DNA of 21,155 nt from a virus. A program made the translations under genes and the position numbers. Below, in pieces: positions 1-5,584 of the stretch (its first letter is position 1; every line of letters starts with the position of its first letter). The notes beneath the pieces are model-generated. The model saw only the letters and a list, made by a program, of their open reading frames with translations, was not told the DNA's origin and made no database searches. The stretch covers positions 1 through 21,155 of IMG/VR virus record IMGVR_UViG_3300022200_004063; one strand, given 5' to 3'.

Positions 1-2
1 GC

Positions 3-104
3 ACCGTGGGAATAGACGCAGGTACAGGGCGCGGCAGCTACGCGGCAGCCGCGCCCGCTACACCAAAGGAATCTTCGTGGAAATCATGGCACGGCACATT
101 CTGA
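3..104 (+). CDS. C-terminal end of an unidentified upstream gene (partial)
   Basis: In the third frame from the left edge an open stretch of 33 codons ends at TGA 102-104. It has a small-residue and alanine/proline-rich run followed by a polar, aromatic end (TPKESSWKSWHGTF). This composition is typical of the flexible C-terminal tail of phage replication or recombination proteins. The competing frame is arginine-rich, as out-of-frame GC-rich DNA usually is. If real, the gene overlaps the start of the nuclease gene by 28 bases, which fits the tight packing of this block. Too little is visible to name a function. The alternative is that bases 1-76 belong to an N-terminal extension of the nuclease gene, whose frame is also open to the window edge. 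Confidence 0.35.
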   Translation, partial: TVGIDAGTGRGSYAAAAPATPKESSWKSWHGTF

Positions 105-913
105 CAGACATCGACGCTGCGGTGGTCGCGACCAGCGACACGTCGTTTCGGCATCACATGGGCGCGTCCGTCATCGGTGACGAGTGCCATCGTCGCGTGT
201 GGTACAGCTTTCGCTGGGTGCGCCGCCATCCGTACAGCGGTAGGATGCTACGCCTATTCCAGCGAGGCCACGAGGAAGAAGTCCGCTTCGTCGATTTCCT
301 GCGGCGCGCCGGCTGGAAAGTCACCGAGGTTGACCCGGCCACTGGTGAGCAGTTCCGGTTCACGGCTATCGAGGGGCATTTCGGCGGTTCGATGGACGGC
401 ATCGGCACGCCGCCAGCCGGGAAGCTCTACTCCGATCTCGGACCGCTGGTGCTGGAGTTCAAGACTGCGGCGAAGAAACCGTGGACGCGTGTTGCGAATG
501 ACGGTGTTGCGAAAGCGCAGCCTAAGCATTACGCGCAGATGCAACTCTATATGCGGGCGCGAGAGCTGGACAACGCGCTCTACCTGAGCGTATGCAAGGA
601 CAACGACGAGCTGTACGCCGAGATCGTGCCGTACCGGCCTGACGTGGCCGCCGGCTACCTCGCGCAGGCGCAGCTCCTGATCTCCTCCCAGGACGCGCCG
701 CCTGGGATTAGCAGCGATCCTACTTTCTGGAAATGCAAGTTCTGTGACTATCACGCGGTTTGCCACGGCGACGAAGCGCCGGCGCAGAACTGCCGCTCGT
801 GCAAGCACGCCGTGCCTGCGGAAGGCTCCGTGTGGCACTGTGAGCGCCACGACGTAGAGATCCCGCGTGACAGGCTTGCCGTAGCGCACCCGTGCTGGGA
901 GAGCCTCCTGTGA
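77..913 (+). CDS. Cas4/RecB-like PD-(D/E)XK nuclease with Cys cluster
   Basis: This 278-residue protein has the order of motifs of the Cas4/RecB exonuclease fold: a candidate motif I His65 (RGHEEE), Asp107 in GGSMDG, Glu127-x-Lys129 in LEFKT, and a QMQLY motif at 154-158. Cys37 together with Cys220, Cys223 and Cys229 matches the split four-cysteine iron-sulfur arrangement of Cas4/AddB-type nucleases. A second C-terminal set (Cys239, Cys242, Cys255, Cys273) could bind zinc. Such enzymes degrade or process DNA ends using divalent metal. GTG at 77 is preferred because AAAGGA lies at 65-70; ATG at 86 is an alternative. It overlaps the helicase gene, so the pair probably works together in recombination or end processing during replication. 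There is no CRISPR array or other cas gene here, so a CRISPR role is not indicated. Confidence 0.85.
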   Translation: MEIMARHILTDIDAAVVATSDTSFRHHMGASVIGDECHRRVWYSFRWVRRHPYSGRMLRLFQRGHEEEVRFVDFLRRAGWKVTEVDPATGEQFRFTAIEGHFGGSMDGIGTPPAGKLYSDLGPLVLEFKTAAKKPWTRVANDGVAKAQPKHYAQMQLYMRARELDNALYLSVCKDNDELYAEIVPYRPDVAAGYLAQAQLLISSQDAPPGISSDPTFWKCKFCDYHAVCHGDEAPAQNCRSCKHAVPAEGSVWHCERHDVEIPRDRLAVAHPCWESLL

Positions 914-2487
914 GCCTCAGAGACTACCAAGAGCAGGCAGTCGCTGCGGTGTTCACGCACTTCCAGACAACCGCCGGCCACCCCGTCGTAGTCATGCCGA
1001 CCGGCACCGGCAAGAGCCACGTCATCGCCGGAGTGATCCAGCGGGCACTCACTACGTGGCCACGCACACGCGCGCTAGTCCTGACTCACGTCAAAGAGCT
1101 TGTGGAGCAAGACGCCACCAAGCTACGCGCAGCATGGCCCGGCGCTCCCGTCGGAGTCTACAGCGCCGGCCTGGGCGTCCGTGACACGCAGGACGCGGTT
1201 ATCGTCGGTGGCGTGGCTAGCGTCGTCAAAAACATCGACAAGTTCGGCAGGCGTGACCTTGTGCTGATCGATGAGTGCCACCTGCTGTCGCAGAGCGGCG
1301 AGTCGATGTACCAGCGAGTGCTTACCCGGCTGCGCGAGCGCAATCCGAAGTTACGCGTGGTTGGTTTTTCAGCCACGCCGTACCGGCTTGGGCAAGGGCA
1401 CCTGTGCGATGATGGACTATTCACGCACGTCTGCATCAATCAGGCAGACATTCGCTGGTTCGACTTCTTTGTCCAGCGCGGCTACCTCGCGCCAGTGATT
1501 CCGTGGAAGCCCCCGGTACAAGCTGATCTCACAGGCGTCAAGATGGCGCGCGGAGACTACGCAGTCGGCCAGTTGCAGGCTGCTGTCGATGTCGATCCGC
1601 TCACGCAAGCTGCTGTCGCCAACATGGTAGAGCGCGGCGGCGACCGGAAGAGTTGGCTGGTGTTCGCAGCCGGCGTTGATCACGCGAAGCACGTAGCGGC
1701 AGCGATAGCTGCGCATGGTGTGTCGGCAGCCCCGATCTACGGCGCGCTGCCGAAAGAGGAGCGTGATCGTCTCATCGCAGCGTTCAAGGCAGGCGAGCTT
1801 CGCTGCTTGGTGAACAACAACGTACTCACCACGGGATTCGACCATCCCCCTATCGATCTCGTGGGAATGCTCCGGCCCACCACTAGCCCTTCCTTGTGGG
1901 TGCAGATGGTGGGTCGGGGCATGAGGCCCGCACCAGGGAAAGCCAACTGCCTCGTGCTGGACTACGCCGGGAACACCGAGCGCCTCGGACCTGTGAACGA
2001 TCCGGTGCTGCCGAGTAAGCGCGGCGGCAAGAGCGACGGCGCTCCTCCGGTAAAAATCTGCCCCCAGTGTGGTTGTTATAACCACACGACGGTGCGCGAG
2101 TGCTACTTCTGCGGCTACGAGTTTCCTATTCGACCGAAACTGACTACGGACCCGTCGGAGTACGCGCTGCTGGCCAGCGACCGCACCGTCGTAGAGGAAG
2201 TGCCTATTGAGCGCATTCTCCGGGGCAAGCACCACAAGGCCGGCAAGCCCGCCTCGTTGCGCGTCACCTATATGCGCGGTCTCGTCCGCTTCGACGAATG
2301 GGTATGCTTCGAACACGGTGGCCACGCGCGCAAGATGGCAGAAAAGTGGTGGGCAACACGCGCGACTACACAGTGCCCCAGCACTGTCCAAGAAGCATTA
2401 GACAGGTGGGACGAACTCGTGCAGCCGCGCAAGGTGCGCGTCTGGACAGGGAACAAGTACCCAAGAGTGATTGACCACATTTTCTAG
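910..2487 (+). CDS. SF2 DEAD/DEAH-box-type DNA helicase with zinc ribbon
   Basis: A 525-residue superfamily 2 helicase. Visible motifs are the Q-like start (LRDYQEQAV, residues 3-11), Walker A TGTGKS (31-36), Walker B DECH (121-124), SAT (154-156), and motif VI QMVGRGMRP (332-340). A zinc ribbon follows at Cys384, Cys387, Cys398 and Cys401. Such proteins unwind duplex or branched DNA using ATP in phage replication, recombination or repair. I place the start at GTG 910, which overlaps the nuclease stop (GTGA) and has GGGAGAG at 897-903 six bases upstream. A GTG at 892 would add six residues before the conserved start but has a poorer context. About 110 residues after the zinc ribbon have no obvious motif. 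The direct overlap with the Cas4-like nuclease suggests a nuclease-helicase pair. Confidence 0.88.
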   Translation: MSLRDYQEQAVAAVFTHFQTTAGHPVVVMPTGTGKSHVIAGVIQRALTTWPRTRALVLTHVKELVEQDATKLRAAWPGAPVGVYSAGLGVRDTQDAVIVGGVASVVKNIDKFGRRDLVLIDECHLLSQSGESMYQRVLTRLRERNPKLRVVGFSATPYRLGQGHLCDDGLFTHVCINQADIRWFDFFVQRGYLAPVIPWKPPVQADLTGVKMARGDYAVGQLQAAVDVDPLTQAAVANMVERGGDRKSWLVFAAGVDHAKHVAAAIAAHGVSAAPIYGALPKEERDRLIAAFKAGELRCLVNNNVLTTGFDHPPIDLVGMLRPTTSPSLWVQMVGRGMRPAPGKANCLVLDYAGNTERLGPVNDPVLPSKRGGKSDGAPPVKICPQCGCYNHTTVRECYFCGYEFPIRPKLTTDPSEYALLASDRTVVEEVPIERILRGKHHKAGKPASLRVTYMRGLVRFDEWVCFEHGGHARKMAEKWWATRATTQCPSTVQEALDRWDELVQPRKVRVWTGNKYPRVIDHIF

Positions 2488-2495
2488 GAGGAGTG

Positions 2496-4313
2496 ATGCG
2501 CGACGGATGTAGAGTAGTGTCGTGGTTCAGCGCGGGAGTCTCATCGGCTGTCGCGACCAAGCTAACGATTACAGATCTTGACCATATCATCTACACGCAT
2601 ATCGAAGACCATCACGAAGATACGCTGCGGTTCGTTGCCGACTGCGAAAAATGGTTTAAAAAGCCTGTCGAGATTATTCAGTCGGACAGATACTCCACGG
2701 TGGAGGAGACTCTTCGCGCTGTCCAGTATATCAACGGCCCTGCTGGAGCGCCGTGTACGCGGCTCCTTAAACGACGGGTGCGCAAAGAATGGGAGAACGC
2801 ACACGACGATCTACCATTGATGTATGTGTGGGGGCTGGACGCATCTGAGCAAGCGCGCGCCGAGCGCCTTGCTGAGGCCATGCCTGATCAGCAGCACATC
2901 TTTCCCTTGATCGAACGAGGAATCACCAAAGAGGCTGCACACCAAATGCTGAACGCTAGTGGAGTGCGGAGGCCCGCCATGTACGATCTAGGGTATCCAA
3001 ACAACAACTGTATCGGATGTGTCAAGGGCGGCATGGGGTACTGGAACAAGATCCGCCGAGACTTTCCAGAAGTATTTGAGAAACGCGCCGCACTCGAGCG
3101 CGAAATTGGCGCACGTTGTATGCGCCGATCATCGCTAGACGACCTCGATCCAGAGCGCGGTCGAGAAAGCCCGCCAATCGTCGAGGAATGCGGCGCGATG
3201 TGTGAAGTGATGGACCTGAACAAGACCGACAATCCACAAGTACCAGAATCTTCTAGGAGGCTTCAGATGGGGCGCAACAAGATCAATAAGCAAGCGAAGC
3301 AGCTCGACGCGGCGATTCGCCTAGTCGCCGGCAAGAAGAAGCGCGGAACGGTGGCCGTGTCCAGTGGCGGCGTGTTGTACTCGACCGGCCTTGACGCGGC
3401 GTCCCCTGCCGGGCTGCCCCTGCCCAAGGGGCTGTACGCAGCCGATGAGCTGCTTGCTGTCTTCCCCGCGTTCAAGTACGCAGAGAAGATCACTGTCGGC
3501 AGCACGCAAGACGCGGAAGGCGCGTGGAACGTTGAGCTATCGGACGGCGAGGGTACGAAGCTCGTGCTTGGGTGGCAGGACTGCGGAGATGTCAGTGCGG
3601 AAACACCGGACACGGGATGGGCGCTTTCTGCGCAGCATCTCAAGATGCTGAAGGCGGCAGTTTCGCTCGCGTCGAAGTTGGTGAAAGAGCAGCTTCGCGT
3701 CGTGCGGTTTGAGGAGCCTGGGGTCATGAGCTACCTCTCGCCCACCACGGTTGCCCAGTGGTACACGCCGAAGTGGCAGGGCCGTCCCACGTTTGAAGCC
3801 GACGTTGCCGACATCAAGCGCGCCATGGCGTATCGTGGCGCGAAACTTATCGCGATAGGAGCGTCCGACGGCAAGGTCAACTTCGCCTACGACGACGGCG
3901 CGTTCCTGCGGACAGCGCGGTACACCGGCAGCTACGACGCCCAGCAGATCTCCACCGTGTTTACTCTCGATGACGAAAAGCTGCCGATTGGCGAGGCGTC
4001 ACCTGCGCAGCAGCTCCTATCGATGGTGGCGAGTGGCGGTAACCCGTCGTGGACCGACGGTACGCGGTTCTTTGCCGACTACGGTGCCGAAGGTACTGCT
4101 ATGCCGATGGAAATTGGTGCTTGCAAATTCTATCCTGCTAGCATCAATCTACTTACGACGTGGGCTACGGCAGTTTCGTTCGGCAGCCCCTCCAGCTTCT
4201 GGTCGAATCGGCGGATTGGGTTCTTCGGCCCTGGGTATCGGGCGGTGACTTCCAGTGTCTTCACCGCTGAGGAGGCGCTGGAGAAGGGAATCATCGAGGA
4301 CTTGGACGGATGA
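2496..4313 (+). CDS. PAPS-reductase-like protein fused to unknown 348-aa domain
   Basis: A continuous 605-residue frame. Residues 1 to about 240 are an adenine-nucleotide alpha-hydrolase (PAPS reductase/ATP-pyrophosphatase) domain: PP-loop SAGVSS (12-17), GAPCTRLLK around Cys87, paired Cys172/Cys175 before GGMGYWNKIR, and a final Cys232/Cys236 typical of the phage branch of this family. These enzymes activate a substrate through ATP or bind PAPS-like nucleotides; the phage versions have no settled role. From Met258 (base 3267) on, the sequence resembles nothing I can name with confidence. It alternates amphipathic helices and beta-rich stretches. Met258 has its own AGGAGG at 3255-3260, so two proteins may be made from one frame. 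The start is ATG 2496 with AGGAGG at 2486-2491; GTG 2493 is possible. Confidence 0.8.
   Translation: MRDGCRVVSWFSAGVSSAVATKLTITDLDHIIYTHIEDHHEDTLRFVADCEKWFKKPVEIIQSDRYSTVEETLRAVQYINGPAGAPCTRLLKRRVRKEWENAHDDLPLMYVWGLDASEQARAERLAEAMPDQQHIFPLIERGITKEAAHQMLNASGVRRPAMYDLGYPNNNCIGCVKGGMGYWNKIRRDFPEVFEKRAALEREIGARCMRRSSLDDLDPERGRESPPIVEECGAMCEVMDLNKTDNPQVPESSRRLQMGRNKINKQAKQLDAAIRLVAGKKKRGTVAVSSGGVLYSTGLDAASPAGLPLPKGLYAADELLAVFPAFKYAEKITVGSTQDAEGAWNVELSDGEGTKLVLGWQDCGDVSAETPDTGWALSAQHLKMLKAAVSLASKLVKEQLRVVRFEEPGVMSYLSPTTVAQWYTPKWQGRPTFEADVADIKRAMAYRGAKLIAIGASDGKVNFAYDDGAFLRTARYTGSYDAQQISTVFTLDDEKLPIGEASPAQQLLSMVASGGNPSWTDGTRFFADYGAEGTAMPMEIGACKFYPASINLLTTWATAVSFGSPSSFWSNRRIGFFGPGYRAVTSSVFTAEEALEKGIIEDLDG
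3255..4313 (+). CDS. Probable separately translated C-terminal unit of the fused gene
   Basis: AGGAGG at 3255-3260 stands six bases before ATG 3267, in the same frame as the PAPS-reductase-like gene. The coding part from 3267 encodes 348 residues. It starts with a basic helix (MGRNKINKQAKQLDAAIRL), as a free N-terminus might. Four segments of helix followed by beta strands can be picked out: LDAAIRL onward, LKAAVSL onward, IKRAMAY onward and INLLTTW onward. This pattern, the length and the position near a DNA polymerase would fit a processivity-clamp-like fold, but that is inference only. The N-terminal neighbour reaches its usual family end (about residue 240) just before this start. That supports two formerly separate genes joined by loss of a stop. 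The feature start given here includes the Shine-Dalgarno. Confidence 0.5.
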   Translation, partial: RRLQMGRNKINKQAKQLDAAIRLVAGKKKRGTVAVSSGGVLYSTGLDAASPAGLPLPKGLYAADELLAVFPAFKYAEKITVGSTQDAEGAWNVELSDGEGTKLVLGWQDCGDVSAETPDTGWALSAQHLKMLKAAVSLASKLVKEQLRVVRFEEPGVMSYLSPTTVAQWYTPKWQGRPTFEADVADIKRAMAYRGAKLIAIGASDGKVNFAYDDGAFLRTARYTGSYDAQQISTVFTLDDEKLPIGEASPAQQLLSMVASGGNPSWTDGTRFFADYGAEGTAMPMEIGACKFYPASINLLTTWATAVSFGSPSSFWSNRRIGFFGPGYRAVTSSVFTAEEALEKGIIEDLDG

Positions 4314-4350
4314 AGGTTCGTAGCAATGACAACACAGGAGGCGAAGTTGC

Positions 4351-5184
4351 GTGAGCTACAACGACTCAATCGGCACACTGTTTCCCGAACCAATGCCGCC
4401 GCAGCTCCGGCAGGCTCCTCCTGCAACACCATGGGGGATCAACTTCGGAGGCGGTCTGAACTCGACTGCGCTCATCGTGGAAGCACACCAGCGGGGACTT
4501 CGTCCAGATTGGATCCTCTTCGCGGACACCGGATCGGAGCTTCCTGGCACGCTCGATCACGTAGCTGCCGTCGACGCGTGGTGTCGCGAGCGGGACTGGA
4601 CACCAGTCACGACGGTGCGCTGGGAGCGCGTGCGCGGTGACATCAAAGGTTTCGAACCGCTCCACGACCACTGCCTTCGTACGAACCATCTTCCGTCGAA
4701 GGCCTACGGGCTTGCCGGCTGTACTGTCAAGTGGAAGGTGCAGCCGATGGACAAGTGGCGAAAGGCTAATGGCTACCAGCGTGGAGCATTCGCAATCGGC
4801 TACGACTTCGGTGAAGAGAGGCGTGTACAATCCGCCATGCGCCGTACAGAGAGCGACGAGTTCATGCCGTGGTATCCATTGGTCGCGTGGGGAATTGATC
4901 GTGATAGATGCTCTGAAATTTGCCGGGATAGCGGCTTCGTCATCGGCAAGTCTAGCTGCTTTATGTGCCCGAATATGCGTAAGCCCGAATGGCGCGAGCT
5001 TCGCGACAGCCATCCCGAGTATTTTAAGCTCGCTGTTGAGATAGAAGAAAACGCAGCCAAGCACGGCAACTTCGGACGAGGCGGTATTGGGCTGTGCAAA
5101 GGTGGACTTCGAAACATCGACGACAACGATGAAAACGACACTGACGACTCTGGAATGTGCCATCTTGGAGGATGCTTCACATGA
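4351..5184 (+). CDS. Second PAPS-reductase/PP-loop ATPase-like protein
   Basis: A 277-residue protein of the adenine-nucleotide alpha-hydrolase fold, clearly different from the copy just upstream. The PP-loop is NFGGGLNSTALI (GGGLNS at 33-38), followed by ILFADTGSE (56-63), which is typical of PAPS reductases. Further marks are Cys108, Cys124 in GCTVKWKVQP, a CxxC pair at Cys203/Cys206 followed by Pro, and a C-terminal Cys270/Cys275. The cysteines could hold an iron-sulfur cluster or metal. Family members reduce PAPS, activate RNA or DNA bases with ATP, or (DndC) take part in DNA phosphorothioation; which chemistry applies here cannot be told. The start is GTG 4351 with AGGAGG at 4336-4341, nine bases upstream. 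The gene ends in an ATGA overlap with the next small gene. Its aspartate-rich tail (IDDNDENDTDD) is unusual. Confidence 0.82.
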   Translation: MSYNDSIGTLFPEPMPPQLRQAPPATPWGINFGGGLNSTALIVEAHQRGLRPDWILFADTGSELPGTLDHVAAVDAWCRERDWTPVTTVRWERVRGDIKGFEPLHDHCLRTNHLPSKAYGLAGCTVKWKVQPMDKWRKANGYQRGAFAIGYDFGEERRVQSAMRRTESDEFMPWYPLVAWGIDRDRCSEICRDSGFVIGKSSCFMCPNMRKPEWRELRDSHPEYFKLAVEIEENAAKHGNFGRGGIGLCKGGLRNIDDNDENDTDDSGMCHLGGCFT

Positions 5185-5333
5185 AAAATTGTCCGTTTTG
5201 CGGGGCGCATCTGAGAGAGGTCGATGGCGGCTACAAGCACCCAGCAGCGCTTTGCGTACTCACGTGCTTCTTCATCGAGGACGACGAGATCTATCTGTGG
5301 GAGCAGCGAAGCGAGGCACACAATGACCGCTAA
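5181..5333 (+). CDS. Lar-like zinc-ribbon small protein
   Basis: A 50-residue protein starting MKNCPFCG, with a second Cys pair (Cys25, Cys29) and ending near LWEQR. The CPFCG start, spaced second pair and W-x-x-R end resemble the Lar (restriction alleviation) zinc-ribbon family common in phages. Lar-type proteins modulate host type I restriction, but most homologues in phages are named by similarity only. The ATG overlaps the TGA of the upstream gene (ATGA), and GGAGG at 5167-5171 lies nine bases upstream. Its own end overlaps the next small gene by 11 bases, so all of these are likely translationally coupled. Confidence is high that it is a gene and moderate for the family. Confidence 0.7.
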   Translation: MKNCPFCGAHLREVDGGYKHPAALCVLTCFFIEDDEIYLWEQRSEAHNDR

Positions 5334-5475
5334 GAAGTTCGAAGTATGCCCGTTCTGCAAAACACGTGGGCAGCGCATCGTCGAGCTGACAGCGCGCTGC
5401 GAGCGAGCAGAGGCCGCGTTAGCGGCGCTGCTCAAGCTGCTGGGAGCCGCACTGCCGGAGGACGACGATGCTTAA
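5323..5475 (+). CDS. Small CPFC-knuckle protein with C-terminal helix
   Basis: A 50-residue protein beginning MTAKKFEVCPFCKTRG, with one CxxC pair (Cys9, Cys12), a third Cys26, and a leucine/alanine-rich helix (residues 27-43) that could form a coiled coil. It ends in the acidic EDDDA. I do not recognise a family. One CxxC alone would need a partner molecule to complete a zinc site, which together with the helix hints at a dimer. The start at ATG 5323 lies inside the end of the Lar-like gene. An upstream in-frame ATG at 5224 would give 83 residues but would overlap the Lar-like gene almost entirely and is less likely. It overlaps the next gene by 8 bases. Confidence 0.6.
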   Translation: MTAKKFEVCPFCKTRGQRIVELTARCERAEAALAALLKLLGAALPEDDDA

Positions 5476-5584
5476 TTTTCTTGACACGCTGCTGCGCCCC
5501 TTGGTACTAGTCATGGCTTACGTGGTCGGTGTCAGCGCCGTCGGCTTTCTGATCGTTGAGATCATCAAGGACAAGAAGAACTAG
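5468..5584 (+). CDS. 38-residue single-pass membrane peptide
   Basis: ATG 5468 to TAG 5584 encodes 38 residues. A hydrophobic stretch from about residue 11 to 32 (PLVLVMAYVVGVSAVGFLIV) is long enough for one membrane span, and a basic tail KDKKN follows. GGAGG at 5457-5461 is six bases upstream of the ATG, the gene overlaps the end of the preceding gene by 8 bases, and its TAG abuts the ATG of the polymerase gene exactly. These signals make it a good small gene although it is very short. The function is unknown. A holin-like or host-membrane role is conceivable, but its place in the replication block gives no direct support for lysis. Confidence 0.6.
   Translation: MLNFLDTLLRPLVLVMAYVVGVSAVGFLIVEIIKDKKN

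Noticed and set aside
77-913. Possible CRISPR adaptation role because the nuclease is Cas4-like
   Set aside because: No repeat-spacer array and no cas1 or cas2 is present. Cas4-like nucleases occur alone in many phages.
1417-2391. 324-codon open frame on the - strand, opposite the helicase gene
   Set aside because: It mirrors the helicase coding strand, has no motif, and would interrupt a compact + strand block.
4326-4640. 104-codon + frame starting at ATG 4326
   Set aside because: It overlaps almost wholly the second PAPS-reductase-like gene in another frame, and becomes Arg/Ser-rich after a short start. The AGGAGG lies after this ATG and serves GTG 4351.
2496-5184. DNA phosphorothioation (Dnd) system
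   Set aside because: The PAPS-reductase-like proteins share only the fold with DndC, and no DndB, DndD, DndE or cysteine desulfurase is seen in the window.
5224-5322. Longer start for the second CPFC protein
   Set aside because: The added 33 residues lie over the Lar-like gene in another frame, and the CPFC start is more natural at ATG 5323.
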